Below the pieces are notes generated by a model. It saw nothing but the letters and a program-made list of their open reading frames with translations. It did not search any database and was not told the DNA's origin. Both the position numbers and the translations under genes were made by a program. 5,658 nucleotides of DNA, from assembly GCA_030642865.1 (NCBI GenBank), contig DAOWMW010000099.1:1-5658 (forward strand), written 5' to 3'. The stretch is from Desulfobacteraceae bacterium. Its GTDB lineage: Bacteria > Desulfobacterota > Desulfobacteria > Desulfobacterales > BuS5. Positions 1-5,658 of this stretch are shown in pieces; the stretch's first letter is position 1; the number at the start of each line of letters is the position of its first letter.

Positions 1-759
1 AGGAGAATCAGAAGAGTCCCGGGCAACCTCTTCAAAAGACAGCCCCTCTTCTAACTTTGCCATTATTACCTCTGTTTTTTTATAAATTTTTTCTTTTTCT
101 TCGATGGTTAAGTATTCAGGGACTATTTTAATAATGTTTTTCAGATGGTATCCAGGTTTTGGTTCATATTTGTCCAGGTGCTCATTATAATATTTTTTAA
201 TATCCTCATCTGTAATTACAATTTTTGATTTTACTTCAAAATCGATTAGTTTGGATCTGGCCAGTTCCTTTGCCAGGGTTTCACGGTATTCTTTTAGGGT
301 GATTCCTTTTTTTCCCAGGGCATTTTCCAAATCTTCCTCTGTGGAATTATTCATCTCCTTGATTCGTTCAATGGCATTTTCAACTTCTGTGTTTCCTATG
401 GAAATTTTATTTTTTTCTATCTCTTGATCTGTGAGAAGTTCATCAATCAGCTTGTTTATAATTTTTTCCCTGATTGAAAAAGCCATTGCCTGTTTTTTTT
501 CGGCAGGAAATCCTGCATTTTCAAGGTCGCTGATATAGGGTCCCAAAACCATATTAAGATCATAGAGTGTAATTATTTCATTATTTACAATAGCTATAAT
601 TCTGTCTACGGTTTTGGCCCCGAACAAAGTCCCTGCTCCAAGTAAAATTTGCGCAAGGATTAATGGAATTAAAAAAAAATAAAAAATTTGTAATTTTATT
701 ATGTGCAGCAGGGTGTTAGTCATTTTTTTTATTGTATAGGTTTTTAAAATATTACTCAT
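1..759 (-). CDS. SurA/PpiC-type periplasmic peptidyl-prolyl isomerase, C-terminal part outside the window
   Basis: Open frame running off the left edge; 253 codons are visible. It reads as an exported folding chaperone with cis-trans prolyl isomerase activity, expected to escort outer-membrane proteins through the periplasm. Counting from the ATG at 759, a hydrophobic signal or anchor segment covers about residues 22-47. It is followed by KTVDRIIAIVNNEIITLYDL (about 49-68), the classic start of a mature SurA N-domain. Helical SurA-N sequence runs to about residue 180, including KLIDELLTDQEI and ITLKEYRETLAKEL. The parvulin domain begins near GYHLKNIIKIVP (about 203-214), and GLSFEEVARDSSDSP lies at the cut edge, so catalytic residues further on cannot be checked. 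Two in-frame ATGs are possible, at 759 and 723; neither has a clear Shine-Dalgarno sequence. The one at 723 leaves a shorter, more usual n-region before the hydrophobic stretch, so the true start may be 723. It lies 142 bases after the lipoprotein gene. Family assignment is confident; orthology to E. coli surA is not established. Confidence 0.88.
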   Translation of the reverse strand, partial: MSNILKTYTIKKMTNTLLHIIKLQIFYFFLIPLILAQILLGAGTLFGAKTVDRIIAIVNNEIITLYDLNMVLGPYISDLENAGFPAEKKQAMAFSIREKIINKLIDELLTDQEIEKNKISIGNTEVENAIERIKEMNNSTEEDLENALGKKGITLKEYRETLAKELARSKLIDFEVKSKIVITDEDIKKYYNEHLDKYEPKPGYHLKNIIKIVPEYLTIEEKEKIYKKTEVIMAKLEEGLSFEEVARDSSDSP

Positions 760-763
760 AATT

Positions 764-787
764 AATTTATAAAATTCACGATCCTTA
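764..787. repeat. Terminus-only copy of the palindromic element
   Basis: These 24 bases match the right terminus of the full palindromic element (1808-1831) at 22 positions by eye, including an identical 17-base core TAATTTATAAAATTCAC that starts one base earlier (763 and 1807). No body of the element follows on either side, so this is either a deletion remnant, a solo end, or an independent sequence that the element also carries. It ends five bases upstream of the 759 start codon of the isomerase gene. Read on the minus strand it contains TATAAATT, which could serve as a -10 for a transcript starting near 760 if translation begins at 723; that use is speculation. Confidence 0.6.
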
Positions 788-829
788 CTGGTTTTAGAAC
801 GAAAAAAAGTTCTTTTTACAAAATTCAGA

Positions 830-898
830 GTAACTGCTCAGTTGTTTTAAAAATGCTGATTGTAACACGCTTCAGGTATAGACCTTCTGAAAAATTAC
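830..898. repeat. Degenerate dyad repeat, copy C (upstream of the isomerase gene)
   Basis: The left arm GTAACTGCTCAG (830-841) matches the left arm of copy B (5413-5424) at 10 of 12 positions. The right arm CTGAAAAATTAC (887-898) matches the right arm of copy B at 9 of 12. The interior shares CAGGTATA with copy B (873-880 here). The right arm ends just after the lipoprotein stop codon. This is the weakest of the three copies and is called mainly because the other two exist. Apart from this repeat and the terminus fragment, I see no other convincing signal in the 142-base spacer. Confidence 0.45.
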
Positions 899-901
899 GA
901 T

Positions 902-1570
902 TTAACGCATGATTTCATGAAGTCTATTTTTGTGAATATTAACATTGTATCTGCTGGTTAATTGATTTATCCACTCAGAGTATGCTTTTTGCGCCTTTTC
1001 TTTACGCAGATATTTTATTATCTTTTGCTCATTCGCTGACTTTGCAGCGTCACCTTGCTGCGCTACAAAAGCAGATATCTCCCCAGAAGCAATTATCATG
1101 TTGTATTCAAGATCTTGTTCAATAACTTTTTGCATAAGGAGGTTAAGTTTAAATCTCTTTTTCCATAGATTAAACGGAATGGCCTGGTCAATAAATAATT
1201 GCTCAAAAATTCCTTCTGGATATTCTTTTTTGATTTTTGAAATGCTGTTTTCCATGTTGGAGGCTGAAATCGATATTCCGGTTTCTTTGGCTCTTTCCAA
1301 TAATATTAATTCTTCCACATACTGATTCAAAAAAAATATTTTATCCCGAAAAATGTCCTGTTTATTTTGTGGTGCAATGTCAGTGTTGAGAATATTATTA
1401 ACTTCAAATGCCATATTAAAATCGGTGATGGTGGCGATGGTATTGTTGGCTTTAATCAAGTAGTCGCTGCCAGTTTCTGCATATGGATTATTTCCCGAAT
1501 AATTGCATCCTGCATTGAAATATAAAAAAAATATTAGAGTAGAGAATGGGTAAATTGTTTTTTTAAGCAT
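902..1570 (-). CDS. SurA N-terminal-like lipoprotein lacking a parvulin domain
   Basis: This 222-residue protein begins with a lipoprotein-type signal: MLKK, a hydrophobic stretch (about 6-18), then FNAGC with Cys22 as the probable lipidated residue. The -3 residue is Asn rather than the usual Leu, so the lipobox is imperfect. After a short linker (about 23-37), residues 38-152 look like a SurA N-terminal chaperone domain: YLIKANNTIATITDFNMAFE, then FLNQYVEELILLERAKETGI and WKKRFKLNLLMQKVIEQDL. Residues about 185-212 (YLRKEKAQKAYSEWINQL and on) resemble the C-terminal helix and strand that close the chaperone domain after the isomerase domain in SurA-type proteins. The isomerase domain itself is absent, replaced by about 30 residues. 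I infer a membrane-anchored, non-catalytic periplasmic chaperone. The start is the ATG at 1570, preceded by A-rich AAAAAGATGAA with only a weak ribosome-binding site. It sits between mfd (287 bases upstream) and a full SurA-type gene (142 bases downstream). The partner or client is unknown. Confidence 0.85.
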   Translation of the reverse strand: MLKKTIYPFSTLIFFLYFNAGCNYSGNNPYAETGSDYLIKANNTIATITDFNMAFEVNNILNTDIAPQNKQDIFRDKIFFLNQYVEELILLERAKETGISISASNMENSISKIKKEYPEGIFEQLFIDQAIPFNLWKKRFKLNLLMQKVIEQDLEYNMIIASGEISAFVAQQGDAAKSANEQKIIKYLRKEKAQKAYSEWINQLTSRYNVNIHKNRLHEIMR

Positions 1571-1593
1571 TTCATCTTTTTAAAAAGTTATTG

Positions 1594-1657
1594 GCAACTA
1601 TTTATCAGCACCGATTTAAGACATGCAAGTTGCTATACATATCAGCTAAATAGTTAC
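1594..1657. repeat. Dyad repeat, copy A (upstream of the lipoprotein gene)
   Basis: The left arm GCAACTATTTATCAG (1594-1608) and right arm CAGCTAAATAGTTAC (1643-1657) are inverted copies. The core AACTATTTA (1596-1604) and TAAATAGTT (1647-1655) is a perfect 9-base inverted repeat. Outer core span is 60 bases, close to the 62 of copy B near mfd, and the interior has a similar CAG...TATA...ATCAG layout. It starts 24 bases before the lipoprotein start codon and ends 10 bases before the palindromic element. The loop of about 40 bases is too long for an intrinsic terminator and there is no T-run. It could be a paired binding site or a small dispersed repeat. Confidence 0.55.
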
Positions 1658-1666
1658 AATAATTGG

Positions 1667-1831
1667 TAAGGATTGGGGATGAAATAAATTACCCATAATT
1701 GCGCCGGGCTTGTGGTCGTCTTCAAGGCGCATCAATGGTTGCATACTCGAAGTCTGTGGCCATTGATGCAACACAGAAGACGGGCACAAGAACAAGTAAT
1801 TATGTGTAATTTATAAAATTCACAATCCTAA
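1667..1831. mobile_element. Complete palindromic (MITE-like) hairpin element, about 165 bp
   Basis: The strongest part has arms 1686-1738 and 1760-1812 (53 bases each) around a 21-base centre at 1739-1759. AAATTAC and CATAATT at the outer side, CTTGTG and CGTCTTC in the middle, and GCATCAATGG at the inner side all pair. The pairing extends outward, with gaps, to TAAGGATTG on the left (1667-1675) and CAATCCTAA on the right (1823-1831), which sets the proposed ends. No open frame of useful length lies inside. A diverged half copy occurs at 5588-5658 and a terminus at 764-787, so it is a dispersed family rather than a one-off hairpin. No target-site duplication is obvious at the ends. Because it lies between mfd and the lipoprotein gene it would be transcribed by read-through and fold into a very large stem, which could attenuate or process the message. 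The family name is not recognised. Confidence 0.72.
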
Positions 1832-1857
1832 GAACGGACAAAGGATTCATGCATACA

Positions 1858-4800
1858 TTAATTAACATGACTTTCGATTTCTTTCAATATATTTTTGGTC
1901 TGGAGTATTAAACCGGTCACCTTTCCCCGCGATAGTTTTGCATGGAGTACCCCGTCAGGTGTGAGTCTGAATTGTCTGTTTTGTTTTTTAATCATACTGG
2001 TAATTTTTACGGGATCTTTTTGATGTCCCGGTGAAAAAGAAAGGGATAAACCGGCCTTTGCAAGATCAAGCTTCTTAACCCCGGCTTTTATTGATAATAC
2101 CTTCAGCATTATTTTTAACATTAGATTGGAAGCTTCATCCGGAATGGCTCCGAATCGGTCGGATAATTCTTTTCTGAAATCTGTGAGTTCATTTAATTCA
2201 GTTATTTTGGCCAATCGTCTGTAAACCGAAAGACGCTGGTCAATATCCGGTATGTAAGATTCAGGAAGGTAACAGGATATGGGAATATTTATTTCAGGTT
2301 CCAGGTTTTCTGTAATTGTTTCCCCTTTTAGTTTGGATATTGCTTCTTCCATTAATTTCAAAAACATGTCATAGCCCACAGCCGCTATATGGCCTGACTG
2401 GGATGCGCCCAGGATTGTCCCCCCCCCTCTTATCTTGAGATCGTTCATGGCAACCTGAAAGCCTGCGCTCACATCGCTATGTTCCATCAATACTTTTAAC
2501 CGTTTTTGAGATTCCCTGGAGATAACGCTTTCATCCGGAATAATGAGGTATGCATAGGCTTCTTCATCCGCCCGACCGACTCTTCCCCTTAACTGGTACA
2601 TCTGGGCAAGCCCGAATCTGTCAGCACGATTAACAAAGATAGTATTTGCCGAAGGTATATCAAGGCCGGATTCTACAATGGTTGTAGATACAAGCATGTC
2701 AATTTCTTTGTTTATAAATTTGAGCATTACTTTTTCAAGTTCTCTTTCCTTTAGCCGGCCGTGGGCTACATCTATCTTAAGCCCCGGCACCAGTTCTTTT
2801 AAGGTTTTCGCCATTGCCCATATGGTGTTTATGTTGTTGTGAATAAAAAAAAGTTGACCTTTTCTTTTTAATTCTTTTTTAATGGCTTCAGTCAGTAGAC
2901 CCGGGTCAAATTTGCAGATGTATGTTTTGATTCCCCTTCTATGCTCCGGAGGTGTAGAAATAATACTTATATCCCGCACACCCAGCAATGACATGTGGAG
3001 AGTTCTCGGGATCGGTGTTGCTGTTAATGTGAGCACATCCACAGAGGCTCTGAGCTTTTTAAGTTTTTCCTTGTGCCTGACTCCAAAGCGCTGCTCTTCA
3101 TCAAGCACAAAAAGGCCCAACTCTTTAAAAATAACATCTTTTTGGACTAATCTGTGTGTTCCTATGAGAATATCGATTTCCCCCATTTCCAGGTTTTTAA
3201 TTATTTCCCGCTGCTGTTTGGGTGTTCTAAATCTGCTTAAACATTCAACATTTACCTGATAATCTTTGAATCTCTGGTGAAAAGTCTCGAAATGTTGTTC
3301 TGCAAGAACAGTGGTGGGGACAAGTACTGCTACCTGTTTGTTATCTTTTACTGCCTTAAAAGAGGCTCTGAGTGCTACTTCTGTTTTGCCATACCCTGCA
3401 TCGCCGCAGACCAGCCTGTCCATGGGAAGAGGTTTTTCCATGTCTGTTAATACGTCATTTATTGCATTTAACTGATCCTCGGTCTCTTCATATGGAAAAT
3501 CTGATTCAAAATTTTGAAAAGAAGGATTCGGTTTTGAAAAGGCGTAACCCTTGTTGAGTTTTCGCTTTGCATAAAGCTTAAGGAGATCCCCTGCAATTTT
3601 CTGAATCGATTTATTAATTTTCCCCTTGACCTTATCCCATGTTTTCCCCCCCATTTTGTCGAGTAAAGGTTTGTATCCGTCAATTCCCATGTAATTACTT
3701 ATCATACTGATTCTATCCACCGGGAGATAAAGCTTGTCGTTGTCCTTAAATAAGATCAGGATAAAATCGTTTGTTATTCCATTTAGTTTTAACTTTGATA
3801 TCCCTTCATATCGGCCGATTCCATGTTCAATATGTACAACAAGATCATTCTTTTTTAAATCACCAAAGTTTAGCAGTCCTGTTTGGATCTTCTGTTTTTG
3901 TATTTTTTTTCTTCGGTATTTTTTCCCGAAAATTTCGTCTCCCGTGATAATAGAAAAAAATTCAGAAGGCCATGAAAATCCCGATGAGAGTTGGCCTGTA
4001 CAGGAATAAACAAGACTTTTTGAATATTTCACCTCGGAAAAATATTCAATCTGTTTAAGATTTATGGAGTAATGTAAAAGGAGTGACTCCAATCTGTCGG
4101 CCTGGTGCCTGGCGCCGCAGACAAGGATGGTGGTGTAACCGGAGTTTTTATTATTATTTATATGGTTGGCAAGGGGGCTTAAGAGGTTCTCTTTTCCCCG
4201 AAAATTTTTTAATTCCATTGTTAAAGAGGTATTCTCTTTAGTGGTAAAGTCAATTTGAATTAATTTTCTCTTTCTTTTTTCGGGTTCATTATTTTTTTTT
4301 GAAACTTTAAGGGGTGTCAGCAATAAATGTCTTGTCTCTATAATCTTTTTTTTGACTTCAGACCATTTTAGATGGGTTTCGCCAGGTGCCATGCAAAGCC
4401 GCTCTTCTGTTTGTGCCTCAAGAAAATTTTTTAATGCCTGCTCCCATGTTTCTTCGGCTGCTTTTTCTAATTCCTCAGGCTCAATAAGGACAAAAAGGGA
4501 ATTGCCCGGAATATAATCAAAAAATATGCCGGGAGCAGGATAGATCAGAGGGAACATGTTTTCAATGGCTGAAAAATCATTTTCCTCTCTTATATGATCG
4601 ACTATTTCTCTTGTTTTTGCAAAAGAAAGCCCCATGGCGGCACCCTGTTCTTTTGTCTTGACAATCAGTTTCTCCAGATTTTCCTTTGAAATGATCCCTT
4701 CCTTTGCAGGTAAAATAACAGCTTCATCTATACTTTTTAATTTTTTTTGATTAACAGCAGAAAAAAATCTTAGAGATTCAACAGTATCACCGAAAAATTC

Positions 4801-5388
4801 TATCCGCACCGGATCAGGGTAGCATGGAGAGAATACGTCTATTATTCCGCCTCGTACACAAAAATCGCCGGGTTCTTCTACAATAACAGATTCTTCATAA
4901 CCTCCGGAAATCAGCTTTTCTCTTAGCAGGTTTCTCTCTGTATCTTCACCCGTCATAATAAGCTCTGCATAATTACTTAATTCCTGGGGAGGGATAATTT
5001 TCTGGAGTATGGCATCTGCACTTGTGATAATTATTGGAGGTGTTTCGTATAATATAAGGTTATACAATCCACTTATCCGTTTGGCAGCAGTCTCGTTGTG
5101 ATAGGAAAGATTTTTAAATGGCTGGATGTTATAGGGGGGGAAGAAAATTATGGGGGTATTTTTATATTTTAGAAAAAATTGGAGATTCTCCATGAGCTCC
5201 TCCCCTTTTTTTTGCGTTGGGGTTATTACGCAAATGGGGATTTTAAGCTCATCGCAGGTTTTTGCAATAATATACGCATCAGCGGGAACGCTTATTCCTG
5301 TACATTCGACTCCGCAATTTTGTTTTATCAGGAGATCAAGGATAGATTGAAAAGATTCTGTCTGAAAATGTTGATTCATTTCTTGCAC
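1858..5388 (-). CDS. mfd: Transcription-repair coupling factor Mfd
   Basis: This 1176-residue protein is close to E. coli Mfd (1148) and is intact in frame. Mfd is a cytoplasmic dsDNA translocase that binds stalled RNA polymerase, pushes it off the lesion and recruits UvrA for nucleotide excision repair. Residues about 10-330 form the UvrB-like module; the first-helicase-like P-loop is degenerate, as usual in the family, and GDFCVRGGIIDVF lies at 174-186. Residues about 508-575 are the RNA-polymerase-interacting CarD-like domain (NDLVVHIEHGIGRYEGI). The RecG-like motor follows: Walker A GDAGYGKTE (662-670), PTTVLAEQHF (691-700), DEEQ (763-766), TATPIPRTL (789-797), STTIVESGLDIP (901-912), QLRGRVGR (932-939). 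The translocation (TRG) motif spans about 945-1000, with R987 in KIRGGG corresponding to E. coli R953. The regulatory C-terminal domain completes it. The frame opens at GTG (5388); an in-frame ATG at 5379 fits the candidate promoter better and gives 1173 residues. Neither has a strong ribosome-binding site. Oddity: nine consecutive G at 2419-2427 encode G988-G990. Confidence 0.98.
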   Translation of the reverse strand: MQEMNQHFQTESFQSILDLLIKQNCGVECTGISVPADAYIIAKTCDELKIPICVITPTQKKGEELMENLQFFLKYKNTPIIFFPPYNIQPFKNLSYHNETAAKRISGLYNLILYETPPIIITSADAILQKIIPPQELSNYAELIMTGEDTERNLLREKLISGGYEESVIVEEPGDFCVRGGIIDVFSPCYPDPVRIEFFGDTVESLRFFSAVNQKKLKSIDEAVILPAKEGIISKENLEKLIVKTKEQGAAMGLSFAKTREIVDHIREENDFSAIENMFPLIYPAPGIFFDYIPGNSLFVLIEPEELEKAAEETWEQALKNFLEAQTEERLCMAPGETHLKWSEVKKKIIETRHLLLTPLKVSKKNNEPEKRKRKLIQIDFTTKENTSLTMELKNFRGKENLLSPLANHINNNKNSGYTTILVCGARHQADRLESLLLHYSINLKQIEYFSEVKYSKSLVYSCTGQLSSGFSWPSEFFSIITGDEIFGKKYRRKKIQKQKIQTGLLNFGDLKKNDLVVHIEHGIGRYEGISKLKLNGITNDFILILFKDNDKLYLPVDRISMISNYMGIDGYKPLLDKMGGKTWDKVKGKINKSIQKIAGDLLKLYAKRKLNKGYAFSKPNPSFQNFESDFPYEETEDQLNAINDVLTDMEKPLPMDRLVCGDAGYGKTEVALRASFKAVKDNKQVAVLVPTTVLAEQHFETFHQRFKDYQVNVECLSRFRTPKQQREIIKNLEMGEIDILIGTHRLVQKDVIFKELGLFVLDEEQRFGVRHKEKLKKLRASVDVLTLTATPIPRTLHMSLLGVRDISIISTPPEHRRGIKTYICKFDPGLLTEAIKKELKRKGQLFFIHNNINTIWAMAKTLKELVPGLKIDVAHGRLKERELEKVMLKFINKEIDMLVSTTIVESGLDIPSANTIFVNRADRFGLAQMYQLRGRVGRADEEAYAYLIIPDESVISRESQKRLKVLMEHSDVSAGFQVAMNDLKIRGGGTILGASQSGHIAAVGYDMFLKLMEEAISKLKGETITENLEPEINIPISCYLPESYIPDIDQRLSVYRRLAKITELNELTDFRKELSDRFGAIPDEASNLMLKIMLKVLSIKAGVKKLDLAKAGLSLSFSPGHQKDPVKITSMIKKQNRQFRLTPDGVLHAKLSRGKVTGLILQTKNILKEIESHVN

Positions 5389-5400
5389 AACCCGTAAAAT

Positions 5401-5428
5401 ATTATATAGTTTGTAACTATTCAGCCAA
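5401..5428 (-). promoter_or_regulatory. Candidate sigma-70 promoter for mfd
   Basis: On the minus strand TTGGCT (5428-5423) is followed after 16 bases by a perfect TATAAT (5406-5401). Transcription would begin near 5394, leaving about 15 bases before the ATG at 5379 but only about 6 before the GTG at 5388, which favours the ATG as the real start. The -35 is a partial match (four of six) and the spacer is one short of ideal. The left arm of dyad copy B occupies most of the spacer and part of the -35, so a protein binding that dyad would compete with RNA polymerase. This is pattern matching without experimental support, in an AT-rich background where TATAAT is not rare. Confidence 0.38.
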
Positions 5429-5478
5429 TATCTACAACACAGGTATAATACACTGAATCAGTATAACTGAGTAGTTAC
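5413..5478. repeat. Dyad repeat, copy B (upstream of mfd)
   Basis: GTAACTATTCAG (5413-5424) is inverted as CTGAGTAGTTAC (5467-5478), with 11 of 12 positions pairing. A smaller palindrome, ACTGAATCAGT (5452-5462), sits inside, next to GGTATAATACAC. Copies A and C share the arm sequence and near-identical arm spacing. The start-proximal arm context GCTGAATAGTTAC on the minus strand recurs before the lipoprotein gene as GCTGATAAATAGTTGC. Overlap with the candidate mfd promoter suggests an operator, but a small dispersed repeat would look the same. Confidence 0.55.
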
Positions 5479-5587
5479 TAAATTTTAGGGCCTGGTTCTA
5501 ATTTCGGCCATAAATTGAGTCATAACCAATCCCTGATTTTTGTATAATTGCCTGGCCAATAATCCCTGGCAATTTTTAAAAAAAATA
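5479..5587. other. Non-coding stretch with one weak stem
   Basis: No gene is seen. The only structure I can support is AATTGCC (5546-5552) pairing with GGCAATT (5568-5574) around a 15-base loop, followed on the plus strand by TTTTAAA. As an intrinsic terminator it would be weak (7-bp stem, long loop, short T-run), and no plus-strand gene leads into it within the window. CCAAT...CCCTG...TTTTT also occurs twice in tandem-like fashion (about 5526-5541 and 5555-5577), which suggests a decayed repeat. Confidence 0.25.
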
Positions 5588-5658
5588 TTAGGATCATGAA
5601 TTTTATTAATTACCCGGAAGTACTTGTTCTTGTGCCCGTCTTCCGTGTTGCATCAATG
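5588..5658. mobile_element. Half copy of the palindromic element, inverse orientation, cut by the window edge
   Basis: These 71 bases align without gaps to the reverse complement of 1761-1831, the right half of the complete element, with 63 of 71 positions identical by eye count. Differences cluster where CCGGAAG replaces ACATAAT. The outer end TTAGGATCATGAATTTTA is the same terminus seen at 764-787 and 1808-1831. The sequence stops at GCATCAATG, just where the second arm should follow, so the copy is probably complete beyond the window. It shows more likeness to the right arm than to the left arm of the complete copy, which makes this copy inverted relative to it. Confidence 0.72.

Noticed and set aside
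30..60. Frameshift or pseudogene status of the isomerase gene at the left edge
   Set aside because: The frame is open to the first base and homologous in style up to the edge; the missing C-terminus is due to the window boundary.
796..816. AGAAC / GTTCT inverted pair with neighbouring A and T runs, as a terminator after the lipoprotein gene
   Set aside because: The stem is only five pairs, not GC-rich, and the T-run suits the plus strand while the genes are on the minus strand.
832..843. AACTGCTCAGTT perfect short palindrome as a separate operator
   Set aside because: It is contained in the left arm of dyad copy C and is explained by it.
2882..3259. Plus-strand open frame of 125 codons
   Set aside because: It lies wholly antisense to the conserved motor domain of mfd, has no family resemblance, and its composition is what the mfd codons dictate on the other strand.
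3734..4009. Plus-strand open frame of 91 codons, and similar short frames at 1098-1325, 3372-3557, 5150-5397 and minus 3468-3683
   Set aside because: All overlap well-supported coding sequence in another frame and show no recognisable domain or initiation signal.
10..5300. CRISPR array or tRNA/rRNA genes
   Set aside because: No regularly spaced direct repeats and no cloverleaf or rRNA-like sequence were seen; the repeats present are inverted and irregularly placed.
5325..5385. Missing Walker A lysine in the N-terminal nucleotide-fold of Mfd as a defect
   Set aside because: A degenerate P-loop in the UvrB-like module is the normal state in Mfd; the working P-loop is in the RecG-like motor at residues 662-670.

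Overview
The window is AT-rich, with three protein genes, all on the minus strand. In transcription order (right to left) they are mfd (transcription-repair coupling factor), a small SurA-N-like lipoprotein gene, and the 5' two-thirds or so of a SurA/parvulin-type periplasmic peptidyl-prolyl isomerase that runs off the left edge. A Gram-negative bacterium is indicated by the two exported SurA-type proteins and the lipoprotein signal. The order mfd, SurA-like lipoprotein, SurA-like isomerase, together with base composition, fits an AT-rich deltaproteobacterium (Desulfobacterota, perhaps Desulfobacterales-like). That placement is inference from general knowledge, not a database match.

Layout: 1-759 isomerase gene (C-terminal end outside the window); 760-901 intergenic; 902-1570 lipoprotein gene; 1571-1857 intergenic; 1858-5388 mfd; 5389-5658 intergenic, with no gene seen. 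The spacers are wide (142, 287 and at least 270 bases) for genes that all face one way, and they are not empty.

The spacers hold the least explained material. Two short repeat families recur in all three. One is a roughly 165-bp near-perfect palindrome without coding capacity (complete at 1667-1831; a half copy in inverse orientation cut by the right edge at 5588-5658; a terminus-only fragment at 764-787), which looks like a MITE or other non-autonomous hairpin element. The other is a roughly 65-bp dyad with arms related to GTAACTATTCAG / CTGAATAGTTAC (830-898, 1594-1657, 5413-5478), placed a short distance before each start codon. At mfd it overlaps the best candidate promoter, so it may be an operator; a second small dispersed repeat is the alternative.

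Functionally, Mfd is cytoplasmic: it removes stalled RNA polymerase and recruits UvrA for nucleotide excision repair. The two SurA-type proteins would act in the periplasm on outer-membrane protein folding, the lipoprotein possibly as a membrane-tethered chaperone without isomerase activity. I see no direct link between the repair function and the folding functions beyond shared orientation and shared upstream repeats.
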